64,000 nt of DNA from Staphylococcus gallinarum (GTDB lineage: Bacteria > Bacillota > Bacilli > Staphylococcales > Staphylococcaceae): contig NZ_JXCF01000003.1 in NCBI RefSeq assembly GCF_000875895.1, positions 62,001 through 126,000 on the forward strand, given 5' to 3'. The position numbers and the translations under genes were made by a program. Shown piece after piece: positions 1 to 8,468 of the stretch. Position 1 is the first letter of the stretch, and the number at the start of each line of letters is the position of its first letter. A model generated the notes under the pieces. The model did no database searches and had not been told where the DNA came from. It saw nothing but the letters and a program-made list of their open reading frames with translations.

Positions 1-507
1 TTAGGGACGTCTACAGTATATCTAACGGCTAATGGACCTGAGATTCAAGCGAAGGCAAGTAAAGAAGCAACATGGGGTTATGGAACAAGTGGTGTGTCAG
101 CTAAAGCAGAACTCCCATGGTATAAATATGAAGGTTATACATCATATGATGCAGATTTCACACAAGATTATAACTTTGTTAGAGCTTTAAAATATGACAA
201 CGTAACTATTAATGGTTATAAAGTAGATACAGATGCAAAGGCTGAATTTGATCATACTAAAAAACTTTATGATACATCGGTTGAATTTAATAGCGATGAT
301 GAAGTAGTTCAAATTACATTCTTTACGAAACCAGATGCTGTATCTAAAGCAACATTCAAAGATGCACACAGCTCAAATGAAATTGTAGATGAAGGAAAAT
401 TAGGTAATGGCGACGGTACATTTGTTAAATATGGAACAAATGATGGCTCATATACAGCATTCTTTGACCAAAATGATAAGTTAATGGAAATTACAATTGG
501 ACAATAA
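1..507 (+). CDS. IsaB-like secreted immunodominant antigen, 5'-partial
   Basis: The reading frame is open from the first base, so the start lies outside the window; 168 residues are visible, ending in TAA at 505-507. The first ~20 residues (LGTSTVYLTANGPEIQAKA) look like the end of a signal peptide. The mature part has the pattern WYKYEGY...DYNFVRALKYDNVTINGYKV, which resembles my recollection of S. aureus IsaB (YYTYNGY...KNFINAIKYDNVKFNG), followed by an acidic beta-rich tail ending EITIGQ. IsaB-family proteins are ~175-residue secreted or surface-associated proteins with reported nucleic-acid binding; nothing catalytic is visible. The frame extends upstream of a GTG at 94 that would otherwise look like a start. 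A hairpin with a T-run follows, so this is the end of its transcript. Confidence 0.8.
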   Translation, partial: LGTSTVYLTANGPEIQAKASKEATWGYGTSGVSAKAELPWYKYEGYTSYDADFTQDYNFVRALKYDNVTINGYKVDTDAKAEFDHTKKLYDTSVEFNSDDEVVQITFFTKPDAVSKATFKDAHSSNEIVDEGKLGNGDGTFVKYGTNDGSYTAFFDQNDKLMEITIGQ

Positions 508-549
508 ATTGAATTAAATATTAGGCTATATTGATTTGATAGGAGTAGC

Positions 550-587
550 GAACCTCTATTGTAATTATTATAATAGGGGTTCTTTTT
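550..587 (+). terminator. Rho-independent terminator after the IsaB-like gene
   Basis: The arms gaacctctatt (550-560) and aataggggttc (572-582) pair with G-U tolerance and are followed directly by five T. It lies 43 bases after the stop codon. Confidence 0.75.
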
Positions 588-610
588 CATATAATGTATA
601 TCTTAAATCA

Positions 611-639
611 TTGTCTTATAATTTTTAGAGAATTATAAT
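611..639 (+). promoter_or_regulatory. Sigma-A promoter of the beta-lactamase gene
   Basis: A -35 box TTGTCT at 611-616, a 17-base spacer and a perfect -10 TATAAT at 634-639. I see no BlaI-type TACA/TGTA dyad overlapping it, which fits the absence of blaR1/blaI in the window. Confidence 0.6.
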
Positions 640-690
640 AAATATAATAGAACGATTTTGTATATAAATTGTATAAAAAAGGGGATAGTT

Positions 691-1551
691 ATGAAACGAA
701 TTACTATTATGGTGTTAGTTGGATTGATAACGTTAGTTATAAAGGCACAAAGTGTGGATGCCAGCGAAAGTAAATCAATAAAAGATTTAGAAGCAACTTA
801 TGATACGACTATAGGTGTTTATGGGATAAATACGCAAGATGGTAAACAAATTGAGCATCGTGCGAATGAACGTTTTGCTTTTGCTTCGACTTACAAGGCT
901 ATTGCAAGTGGCATATTATTGAATCAACTTTCACCACAAGATTTGAATCAAAAGGTAACAATTAATAAATCAGATATTGTTACATACTCACCGGTTACAG
1001 AAAAATATATTGGTAAGACGATGACGCTTAGACAACTCATTGAAGCGTCGATGTTGAAAAGTGATAACACTGCAAATAATAAAGTAATTCAAGCAATAGG
1101 TGGTGTGAATGCATTTAAATCAGAATTACGTCAGCTAGGTGATTGTGTATCAGAACCGCAAAGGTTAGAGCCGGATTTGAATAATTATGATCCTAAGAAA
1201 ATTGCTGATACGACAACACCGCGTGCTGCAGCTACGACACTTAATTACATTTTAACGCATTCTAATATGCATAAGGGCAATTTACAGTTCTTAAAAGAGC
1301 TAATGATTAAAAATGAAACAGGAGATAGCTTAATCAAAGCAGGTGCTGCTAAAGATGATATCGTTGGTGATAAGAGCGGACAAGGTATTACTTATGCAAC
1401 GCGTAATGACTTAGCATTTATTTATCCAAAGGGGCAATCAAAACCAATTATATTAGCGATTTATACCAAGCAAAGTGATAAAAATGCGAAACCTAACGAT
1501 GAAGTTATAGCAAAGACAGCTGAAATTGCGATTAAGTATTTGAAGCATTAA
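691..1551 (+). CDS. Class A beta-lactamase (BlaZ/BlaARL-like), 286 aa
   Basis: A secreted serine beta-lactamase that hydrolyses penicillins. The ATG at 691 is preceded by AAAAAAGGGGATAG; an in-frame TTG at 658 lacks a ribosome binding site. All class A signatures are present: S66-T-Y-K69, S124-D-N126, the omega-loop E160-P-D-L-N164 and the KSG box K228-S-G230. The N-terminus is a signal peptide (MKRITIMVLVGLITLVIKA) with a plausible signal peptidase I site near VDA-S and no lipobox cysteine, unlike plasmid BlaZ, whose signal contains LSAC. No blaR1 or blaI is adjacent: the neighbours are an IsaB-like gene and a LysR gene. This suggests an intrinsic chromosomal enzyme without the usual bla regulators, like those of S. 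arlettae or S. xylosus. The family is certain; the allele is not. Confidence 0.92.
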   Translation: MKRITIMVLVGLITLVIKAQSVDASESKSIKDLEATYDTTIGVYGINTQDGKQIEHRANERFAFASTYKAIASGILLNQLSPQDLNQKVTINKSDIVTYSPVTEKYIGKTMTLRQLIEASMLKSDNTANNKVIQAIGGVNAFKSELRQLGDCVSEPQRLEPDLNNYDPKKIADTTTPRAAATTLNYILTHSNMHKGNLQFLKELMIKNETGDSLIKAGAAKDDIVGDKSGQGITYATRNDLAFIYPKGQSKPIILAIYTKQSDKNAKPNDEVIAKTAEIAIKYLKH

Positions 1552-1578
1552 ATTATTGTGAATCGTTCTTTAGTATAG

Positions 1579-1611
1579 ATGGATTGAAGATGTGAGTATA
1601 CTTCAATTCAT
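1579..1611. terminator. Hairpin between the bla and LysR genes
   Basis: An 11-bp stem (atggattgaag at 1579-1589 with cttcaattcat at 1601-1611, one G-U pair) is followed by CTCAATTTT. It probably ends the beta-lactamase transcript; the T-run is weak, so a LysR-related dyad remains possible. Confidence 0.45.
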
Positions 1612-1667
1612 CTCAATTTTAGAATATAGAGTGAAAGTAAATTGGAATGAGATTAAGGAAGTGCGAT

Positions 1668-2543
1668 ATGGAAATTAAGCAGATGAAATACTTTGTTGAG
1701 GTAGTGAAACATGGTGGAATGACGCAAGCATCAGAACATTTATTTATTGCGCAGTCTACGATTAGTAAAAATATTAAGAGCTTGGAAAGCGAATTTAATA
1801 TTCAATTATTTGATCGAACGAAAAAGCATATTGTCTTAACAGATGTGGGAGCCATTTTTTACGAAAAATGCATAGAGGCCTTGGCGGTCATAGACGATTT
1901 ATCTTTACAAATGGGGGATGTTACCAATCTTGAACGCGGTCATATTCGAATTGGTATATCCGCTATTATGAATGTCAGATTATTTACAGAGAGTTTAAAC
2001 AGATTCCATCAACAATTTCCAAATGTGACTTATGAGGTCATTGAAGGTGGGGGAAAGGCAGTTGAATTCTATTTAAATAATGATGATATTGATGTTGGTA
2101 TTACAACCTTACCTGTAGATAATGATATTTATCATGCTGTACCTTTATATAAAGAGAAACTGTTGCTCGTTGTTGATAAACAATCCCCTTTTGCTACAGA
2201 AACTGTCGTGCATTTGGGTGATTTAAAACGAGAAAGCTTTATTATGTTCCACGATGATTATTATTTGAAAGATCAAATAATAGAAAGCTGTCGAAAGGTT
2301 GGCTTTCATCCCAAAACGGTAGCCAAAATGTCTCAAATTACCTTTATTGAAAATATGATACGTGATGGCATAGGAGTAAGTATTTTACCAGAAAGTATAG
2401 TTAATGTCCTAAGTAATGAAGTGGTTGGAATTGAGTTGGATGAGGCTGACGTTGCATGGAATTTAGGTATTGTATGGAAAAAAGACAGTTATATGAACTA
2501 TGTTACAAATGAATGGATTAAGTTTATTTCAAATATTCAATAA
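1668..2543 (+). CDS. LysR-family transcriptional regulator, 291 aa
   Basis: The N-terminal winged helix (MEIKQMKYFVEVVKHGGMTQASE, with recognition-helix region AQSTISKNIKSLE) and the periplasmic-binding-like effector domain are full length. The start at 1668 has AAGGA eight bases upstream; an ATG at 1647 is in frame but without a ribosome binding site. The helix-turn-helix resembles staphylococcal CidR (MDIKHMKYFVEVVNNGGMTKAS as I recall it), but no cidABC or lrgAB lies nearby. LysR proteins usually control a divergent or adjacent gene. The only close neighbour is the beta-lactamase in the same orientation, and ~670 bases downstream hold no convincing gene. Its target cannot be named from this window. 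Confidence 0.8.
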   Translation: MEIKQMKYFVEVVKHGGMTQASEHLFIAQSTISKNIKSLESEFNIQLFDRTKKHIVLTDVGAIFYEKCIEALAVIDDLSLQMGDVTNLERGHIRIGISAIMNVRLFTESLNRFHQQFPNVTYEVIEGGGKAVEFYLNNDDIDVGITTLPVDNDIYHAVPLYKEKLLLVVDKQSPFATETVVHLGDLKRESFIMFHDDYYLKDQIIESCRKVGFHPKTVAKMSQITFIENMIRDGIGVSILPESIVNVLSNEVVGIELDEADVAWNLGIVWKKDSYMNYVTNEWIKFISNIQ

Positions 2544-3156
2544 ACCATAAGAGGTAATAATGTGCTTAACAAGGTATACACACACTAGATGAGTCACTAC
2601 TGTTTTACTGGAAAATGTAATGATGAATGGATTGCTTTGTACAAGTAGGTAGAGATAGCGCAAGATAACAAACGAATATGACACGTATAGAATGAGAAAA
2701 AGCGTGCCATTTTGCCTTAAGTATTCCTTTAGGGAATGGTTTGTATTCCAACTATGTATTTTAATCATGGTTCAACAGGTTATATAATAAGGGTGTAGAG
2801 GGTTGTGAGTAATGATAATTTATTCACGATGATTCATCAATAAGTCAGTTTCAAACTATTCAAAAGTTGATACACCTAAGTATTACGATGACTTATGTTA
2901 ATTAGTCAGAACTCATAACTTAATTATGCTATGTTAAGCATCGCATTTTCGAAGGTATGATTTATAAAATGTAAGCGTAATCATTAGTATGGTGCTAAGT
3001 GAATGAGATTACGTGAGTCGAAGTATTTTGAGCCGTTACGTTCGATTGTTGTATCGTACCTTTGTTTCAATGTGTTGTTGTTAAGACATTAGTATTTAGC
3101 GATTCGTTGAAATAATGAAACTATTCTGACCCTCTAGATAACTATCTCTCTCAAGT
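2544..3156. other. Intergenic stretch with no supported gene
   Basis: About 610 bases between the LysR stop and a terminator. A 79-codon antisense frame over 2529-2768 lacks a ribosome binding site and resembles nothing. A single cre-like string TGTAAGCGTAATCA at 2970-2983 faces no gene. It may be decayed sequence. Confidence 0.5.
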
Positions 3157-3200
3157 AAAACGCCTAAAGTTACATCTGTCCAATGTACTTTAGGCGTTTT
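3157..3200. terminator. Strong bidirectional terminator
   Basis: A perfect 14-bp stem (AAAACGCCTAAAGT at 3157-3170 with ACTTTAGGCGTTTT at 3187-3200), with T-rich ends on both strands. It ends the leftward LacI-type gene. Confidence 0.85.
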
Positions 3201-3218
3201 ATTATTTGTATATGAATG

Positions 3219-4163
3219 TTACATATTATTTTGAAGTTCTGGATGTAAGTCATAGGATGCTTCTGTGTCTTCGCCGTTAATAATTTTGTTTAGTATTGCA
3301 ACGATTTGTTCTGCGATTTGTGATGTTGGTACACCAATTGCGTTTACTGGATAATCTAATTTTTTTATTTGTGGAATGTTATCATATGAGTAAATAATAG
3401 GTTGTTGTGTTTCATCTAGAGCATTAATGGTGCCCACTGTTATATCATAACTACCACAAATTACGCCTGGCGCTAAGCTGTTTGTCTGTAGAAATTTCTT
3501 GATAGAAGTTTCTGCTTCAATGGAATTTAATCCTTTGGAATTGATAAGGCGATAGTCAATATTGTGCGCAGTGCAATATGTTTCAATGGCACGCTTTTTG
3601 GTGATTTGACGCACATCATTGGTGTCCGTATCACCGATATAATCAATGGATTCAATGCCCTTTTCTTGTAATGCTTGAATAGCCATAACCATTGCTTCTG
3701 CGTGATTGACATTAATAATTGGGTAAGGTGTATTTCTATCTGCACCATAAGCGACGACTGAAATATTATGATAAATCTCAGGTGGTAGATTAGTATGTTC
3801 ACCTTCATCAAAGATAACGATACCATCGCATCCAAATTCAACAAACTTTTTGGACGCAGTAGAGACATCATCTATAGATACAAACATTGCATAACCATAA
3901 GATTTGATAGCGTGATTAATTTCAGAAATGAGGTGCGTTACAGCTATTCTGTCAACGGAAGGCCATATTAAACCAATTGTGCCACTCTTTTTTGAGACTA
4001 ACGATCTGGCAGATTGGTTGGCTATGTAATTCATTTCAAGTGCTTTTTGTTGTATCATTTGCTTTGTTTTTGGCTTTACCAAATGTGAATTTTTCAATGC
4101 TTTACTTACTGTAGAATAACTGACGCCACAGGCTTCGGCGACATCTTTTAAAGTTACAGCCAT
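3219..4163 (-). CDS. LacI-family regulator of the glucuronate operon, 314 aa
   Basis: A LacI/GalR repressor. It has an N-terminal helix-turn-helix (VTLKDVAEACGVSYSTVSKALKN), a hinge (NQSARSLVSKKSGTIGLIWP) and a sugar-binding-protein-like core to the C-terminus. The ATG has AAGGAGAC at good spacing. It is transcribed divergently from kdgA, with only ~140 bases between the two starts. That gap holds a perfect 24-bp palindrome with a central CG, typical of LacI-family operators. I infer that it represses the uronate genes and responds to a uronate or KDG-type intermediate, as KdgR proteins do in other Firmicutes. The effector itself cannot be read from the sequence. Confidence 0.85.
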   Translation of the reverse strand: MAVTLKDVAEACGVSYSTVSKALKNSHLVKPKTKQMIQQKALEMNYIANQSARSLVSKKSGTIGLIWPSVDRIAVTHLISEINHAIKSYGYAMFVSIDDVSTASKKFVEFGCDGIVIFDEGEHTNLPPEIYHNISVVAYGADRNTPYPIINVNHAEAMVMAIQALQEKGIESIDYIGDTDTNDVRQITKKRAIETYCTAHNIDYRLINSKGLNSIEAETSIKKFLQTNSLAPGVICGSYDITVGTINALDETQQPIIYSYDNIPQIKKLDYPVNAIGVPTSQIAEQIVAILNKIINGEDTEASYDLHPELQNNM

Positions 4164-4237
4164 AGAACGTCTCCTTGAAAGTATTTGATTTAAGATAGAA
4201 TTAATTATAACATAGAGGTAAGCGTTACAATATTTTT

Positions 4238-4267
4238 TTGAACAAAAATAACAACGTTGTTATTTTT
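4238..4267 (+). promoter_or_regulatory. kdgA promoter with perfect 24-bp palindromic operator
   Basis: The -35 TTGAAC (4238-4243) and a -10 TATTTT (4261-4266) are separated by 17 bases. A perfect palindrome with core AACAACGTTGTT spans 4244-4267, so it fills the spacer and the -10 box. Its centre is CG, as expected for a LacI-family protein. A repressor bound there would block polymerase directly. Confidence 0.7.
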
Positions 4268-4305
4268 AAGTAAAGGATAAATTTCTCTGATAAGGGGCTG
4301 TAATT

Positions 4306-4923
4306 ATGAATTCCGTCGAAATTTTAAAGGCAATAAATAAAGGTAAGCACATCGCTGTTATGCGAACGAATGAACCCAATACATTTATAGAAATCGCACA
4401 GACAATTATCGATAATGGATTAACGATTATAGAGGTCACATTAACAACGCCTCAAGCATTAAATATTATTAGTAAGTTATCTGAAAGAGATGATGCATTG
4501 ATAGGTGCTGGAACAGTCCTTGATAGTGTGTCGGCTCGAAATGCCATATTAAATGGTGCCAAATTTATAGTCAGTCCTTCATTTGATGTGGAAACTGCAA
4601 AAGTAGCAAACCTTTACGATGTCCCTTATATTCCAGGCTGTATGACAGTGAAGGAAATGGTAGAGTCTTTAAAGTATGGCTGTAAATTATTGAAACTATT
4701 CCCGGCAACGCAATTTTCACCAAAGTCAATTAATGATTTTAAAGGACCGTTACCACAAATAGAAATTGTACCAACTGGAGGTATCGGTAAAGCCAATCAT
4801 AAAGCGTGGTTAAATGCTGGTAGCTTTGCTGTAGGCATTGGTAGTGAAATAACGAAAGTATATCAAGAGCAAGGTAGAGCAGCACTGGAACAATATATTG
4901 TTGATTTAAAAAGTGAGGTGTAA
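4306..4923 (+). CDS. kdgA: 2-dehydro-3-deoxy-phosphogluconate (KDPG) aldolase, 205 aa
   Basis: Cleaves KDPG to pyruvate and glyceraldehyde 3-phosphate, the last step of uronate breakdown. It is a full-length class I TIM-barrel aldolase: E43 in IIEVTLTTPQA, the Schiff-base lysine K130 in LLKLFPA, and the phosphate-binding PTGGIG region. The residue aligned with Arg49 of the E. coli enzyme (EVTLRT) is Thr47 here. It is the first gene of the operon behind the palindromic operator. The stop codon lies four bases from the kdgK start, so the two are translationally coupled. The same fold also cleaves related keto-deoxy acids, but the kinase neighbour makes KDPG the likely substrate. Confidence 0.88.
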   Translation: MNSVEILKAINKGKHIAVMRTNEPNTFIEIAQTIIDNGLTIIEVTLTTPQALNIISKLSERDDALIGAGTVLDSVSARNAILNGAKFIVSPSFDVETAKVANLYDVPYIPGCMTVKEMVESLKYGCKLLKLFPATQFSPKSINDFKGPLPQIEIVPTGGIGKANHKAWLNAGSFAVGIGSEITKVYQEQGRAALEQYIVDLKSEV

Positions 4924-4926
4924 TGA

Positions 4927-5898
4927 ATGACTATCTATGGTTTAGGAGAGGTCATGTTACGGTATACGCCACCCGATTATAGTTTACTGAAAAATGCACA
5001 TACATTTGATGTGCAAGTTGGAGGTGCTGAATTAAATACACTCATATCATTGTCAAGCTTTGATCATAATACCGAAATGATTACAGTGTTGCCTGAGCAT
5101 GAATTAGCAAAAATTCCATTACAGAAAATGGCACAGACAAAAATCGGCACGCGCAATATTAAATATCGTGAAGGGCGCTTAGGTACTTATTACTTAGAAG
5201 AAAGTTTTGGTTTTCGTAGTAGCAAGGTTATTTACGATAGGCAACATTCAACATTTGCAGAATTTGAAGCAACATTGTTTGATATAGAACAAATGCAAGC
5301 TGGAGATTATTTTGTGATAACAGGTATTACTTTAGCAGTGAATTCAATGTTACGTAATAATATTATTTCATTGTTAACGCAGATCAAAGCACGTGGTGCA
5401 CACATTGTATTTGATATTAATTATCGAAGTAATCTTTGGGATAAGGAAGTGGCAAAGGCAACTGTTGAATCGATACTCCCATTAGTTGATGTGTTGCTCT
5501 TTGGCAAGATGGATGCTACACATTTATTAAATTTAAATTCAGAAATTGATAGCATGGAAACATGCGCGCGAACAATTCAGGATCACTATCATATTCCAAT
5601 GCTCGCTTCTAGTAATAGAGATATTGCGGCCAGTACTTTACAAGGGGTTATATTGCAAGGGGATACGTTTATAACAGGCGAGATATATCCTTACCAAGTA
5701 TTAAATCGTATTGGTGCAGGTGATGCATTTATGTCAGGTATCATACACGGATTAATTGAGCAATATCCGATAGAAGATACACTGGATTTTGCTACAAAAT
5801 GCGCCGTATTACAGCACACGACAAAGGAAGATGCATTGTCATGCCAAGTGGATGAGGTGCTCAATTTAGCACAATATGCAGGTTCGTTGAAACGTTAG
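4927..5898 (+). CDS. kdgK: 2-dehydro-3-deoxygluconokinase, PfkB family, 323 aa
   Basis: Phosphorylates KDG to KDPG with ATP. The N-terminal sugar-binding motif VGGAELNT and the C-terminal PfkB signature RIGAGDAFMSG, with its catalytic Asp, are intact and the length is normal. The ATG at 4927 follows AGTGAGGTG; an overlapping ATG at 4923 is out of frame. It sits immediately after kdgA. After its stop, 129 bases carrying a cre site precede uxaC, so the downstream trio may have its own promoter. Confidence 0.88.
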   Translation: MTIYGLGEVMLRYTPPDYSLLKNAHTFDVQVGGAELNTLISLSSFDHNTEMITVLPEHELAKIPLQKMAQTKIGTRNIKYREGRLGTYYLEESFGFRSSKVIYDRQHSTFAEFEATLFDIEQMQAGDYFVITGITLAVNSMLRNNIISLLTQIKARGAHIVFDINYRSNLWDKEVAKATVESILPLVDVLLFGKMDATHLLNLNSEIDSMETCARTIQDHYHIPMLASSNRDIAASTLQGVILQGDTFITGEIYPYQVLNRIGAGDAFMSGIIHGLIEQYPIEDTLDFATKCAVLQHTTKEDALSCQVDEVLNLAQYAGSLKR

Positions 5899-5928
5899 TT
5901 AGAACTATGAAAAATTTTTAACAATATT

Positions 5929-5942
5929 TGTAAGCGGATACA
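5929..5942 (+). promoter_or_regulatory. Catabolite-responsive element (cre) before uxaC
   Basis: TGTAAGCGGATACA matches the CcpA cre consensus at all but one position. It lies ~86 bases upstream of uxaC, suggesting carbon catabolite repression of the uxaC-uxuA-uxuB segment. Confidence 0.65.
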
Positions 5943-6027
5943 GATGGTTTTGTAACTGTAATCCTTGTTGTAAAGGTGACTTATTACAAATAGTTTGTAA
6001 TGTACGATACAGAAAAGAGGTTAAAGT

Positions 6028-7434
6028 ATGACATTAATTCATGACAATTTTTTATTGAACAACAAGACAGCGATTAAACTTTATCAGAAAGTAAAAGATT
6101 TACCAATTTATGACTTTCATTGCCATTTAGATCCTAAAGAAATATATGAAAATAATAAATATGAAACAATTACACAATTATGGTTATCTGGAGATCACTA
6201 TAAATGGCGCTTAATGCGTGCATTTGGTATTGATGAAGCCTATATCACAGGTGATGCAGATGATTTTGAAAAATTCCAAGCATTTATGGAGATGTTACCG
6301 TATGCTGCTATGAATCCGATGTATCACTGGTGTGCATTAGAACTCAACCGATACTTTAATGAGGACACTGATTTAGATAAGGTGAATATTAAAAAATTAT
6401 ATAAGACTTTAAATAAAAAATTAGCTAAATCAACACACACCCCTCAATCATTAATTAAAGCAAGCCAAGTTTCTGTGGTATGTACAACAGATGATCCATG
6501 TGATGATTTAAAATATCATAAATTATTAAGTCAAGATGACAATGTAACATTTAAAGTATGTCCTACATTTAGACCAGATAGTTATGTGCTGTTAAATGAG
6601 CAGTCGTTCGAAGAGAAAGTAGAAAAACTAGATGCAGTTACTGATGGGACAATCACTGATTTAAATTCATATATTAATGCCTTGAAAGCACGTGTATATT
6701 ATTTTGATCGCCAAGGAGCTAAAAGTTCGGATCAAAGCTTTGAAAAGGTGCCATTAATGACAGCAACAACTGAGGAAGCACAAGCCATTTATAACCAGTT
6801 AGCAGCAGGTCATGCTGTTTCTGAAACAGAACAGTACGAATTAGCAGGATATATTTTAACTGAAATTAGTAAAGTTTATCATTCTCTCGGATGGGTCGTA
6901 CAATTCCACTTAGGTCCAATCAGAAATAATAATACAAAAATGCTAAACATTGCAGGCACAGACAGTGGATTTGATAGTGTGGGTAACCAGCTCAATGCAA
7001 AGACATTAAATGCAATGTTGAATCACTTAGAATTAAATGATGCATTATCTGATACGATTATTTATCCGAATAACGGTAATGATCATTTAATGGTACAAGC
7101 GACTGCAGGTAACTTTAGTAACAGTGCGCATAAAGTACAACTTGGAGCAGCATGGTGGTTTAATGATACAAAAGAAGGTATGGAACGTCACCTAGTAGAC
7201 TACGCAACTGTTGGCTTATTATCTAAATTTGTCGGTATGTTAACAGACTCTAGAAGTATGATTTCATATACAAGACATGAATACTTTAGAAGAATTCTTT
7301 GTAACTTTATTGGAGAAAAGATAGAACGTGGTGAAATTGCATTTTCTAATACAACGATTGAACAAATGTTAAAGGATATTTGTTATAACAATGCAGTTAA
7401 ATTATTCAAAATAGAAGGAATTAAGGAGGTATAA
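6028..7434 (+). CDS. uxaC: Glucuronate isomerase, 468 aa
   Basis: Converts D-glucuronate to D-fructuronate (and galacturonate to tagaturonate) in the cytosol. The amidohydrolase-fold metal motif FHCHLDP is near residues 30-36, and family regions are visible: AWWFNDTKEGMERHL in the C-terminal half, and LTDSRSMISYTRHEYFRRILCNFIGE near the end (split by a short loop). Length is typical at ~470. The ribosome binding site AAGAGG precedes ATG 6028. It overlaps uxuA by one base, TA(ATG), with AAGGAGGT ahead of it, so the two are tightly coupled. Confidence 0.93.
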   Translation: MTLIHDNFLLNNKTAIKLYQKVKDLPIYDFHCHLDPKEIYENNKYETITQLWLSGDHYKWRLMRAFGIDEAYITGDADDFEKFQAFMEMLPYAAMNPMYHWCALELNRYFNEDTDLDKVNIKKLYKTLNKKLAKSTHTPQSLIKASQVSVVCTTDDPCDDLKYHKLLSQDDNVTFKVCPTFRPDSYVLLNEQSFEEKVEKLDAVTDGTITDLNSYINALKARVYYFDRQGAKSSDQSFEKVPLMTATTEEAQAIYNQLAAGHAVSETEQYELAGYILTEISKVYHSLGWVVQFHLGPIRNNNTKMLNIAGTDSGFDSVGNQLNAKTLNAMLNHLELNDALSDTIIYPNNGNDHLMVQATAGNFSNSAHKVQLGAAWWFNDTKEGMERHLVDYATVGLLSKFVGMLTDSRSMISYTRHEYFRRILCNFIGEKIERGEIAFSNTTIEQMLKDICYNNAVKLFKIEGIKEV

Positions 7435-8468
7435 TGATGAAACTTTCATTTCGTTGGTATGGACAGGATGACCCTGTAACGTTAGATAATATTAGACAAA
7501 TTCCTAATATGAAACATATTGTTTCTGCTATATATGATGTACCAGTTGGTGAAATTTGGGAGAAAGAACGTATTCAACAACTTAAAAACACAATTACCGA
7601 AGCAGGACTTAACTTTGAAGTGGTTGAAAGTTTACCAGTTAGTGAAGATATCAAGTTAGGAACTGAGAAACGTGATGCATTGATTGAAAATTATAAAACA
7701 TCACTGAAAAATTTAGCTGAGTGTGGCATTAAGACAGTTACCTATAACTTTATGCCTGTATTTGATTGGACTAGATCACAATTAGACTATCAACTTGAGG
7801 ATGGTTCTAATACGCTAATATATGATCACAAGCAAATTAAGGATATTGATCCGTTAACGACCGATTTAAACTTACCTGGTTGGGATGAAAGTTATACACG
7901 TGACGAAATGAATAAACTCATTTTGAAATATCGTGAAATGTCAGAGGATCAATTGTGGGATAATCTGCAATATTTCTTAGATGCTGTGCTTCCAACGGCT
8001 ATAGAGCATGATGTAAATCTAGCTATTCATCCAGACGATCCACCTTGGTCTATTTTTGGTATACCTCGAATTATTAAAAATAGAGAAAGTTACTTAAGAT
8101 TAACTAAGATTAATTCAGCTTCAAATAACGGCATTTGTTTCTGTACAGGTTCGTTAGGTTCCTTAGCTGAAAATAATTTACCCGAGCTGATTAAAGAATT
8201 TGGCAAACATATCCATTTTGTGCATATGCGTAATGTGAAAAGATTAGATGCGCAGTCATTTGTCGAAACGGGTCATTTGTCTGAAACAGGTTCTGTAGAT
8301 ATGAAAGCTGTAACACAAGCGTTGTTGGCTATTAACTATAAGGGAACAATCCGCCCTGATCATGGTCGTATGATATGGGGTGAAACTGGTAAAGCAGGTT
8401 ATGGTCTGTTTGATAGAGCGCTTGGTGCAACATATATTAATGGTTTAATCGAAGGGGTGAGTGATTAA
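7434..8468 (+). CDS. uxuA: Mannonate dehydratase, 344 aa
   Basis: Dehydrates D-mannonate to 2-keto-3-deoxygluconate (KDG), the substrate of KdgK. It is a TIM-barrel metalloenzyme with the UxuA-type N-terminus FRWYGQDDPV and conserved central regions: YNFMPVFDWTR, LAIHPDDPP, ICFCTGSLG, HFVHMRN and RPDHGR. The histidines and cysteine in these segments are the expected metal and substrate ligands. Length is typical. Two consecutive ATG codons at the start are both usable. It shares its stop with the uxuB start (TAATG). Confidence 0.94.
   Translation: MMKLSFRWYGQDDPVTLDNIRQIPNMKHIVSAIYDVPVGEIWEKERIQQLKNTITEAGLNFEVVESLPVSEDIKLGTEKRDALIENYKTSLKNLAECGIKTVTYNFMPVFDWTRSQLDYQLEDGSNTLIYDHKQIKDIDPLTTDLNLPGWDESYTRDEMNKLILKYREMSEDQLWDNLQYFLDAVLPTAIEHDVNLAIHPDDPPWSIFGIPRIIKNRESYLRLTKINSASNNGICFCTGSLGSLAENNLPELIKEFGKHIHFVHMRNVKRLDAQSFVETGHLSETGSVDMKAVTQALLAINYKGTIRPDHGRMIWGETGKAGYGLFDRALGATYINGLIEGVSD

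Noticed and set aside
2529..2768. 79-codon leftward reading frame after the LysR gene
   Set aside because: No ribosome binding site, overlaps the LysR end, and the hydrophobic translation resembles nothing; most likely chance in AT-rich sequence.
2970..2983. cre site TGTAAGCGTAATCA
   Set aside because: One mismatch only, but no gene starts nearby on either strand; probably chance or a relic.
4215..4231. cre in the lacI-kdgA intergenic region
   Set aside because: The string GGTAAGCGTTACAA has two mismatches at conserved ends; mentioned only as a possible LacI-type dyad.
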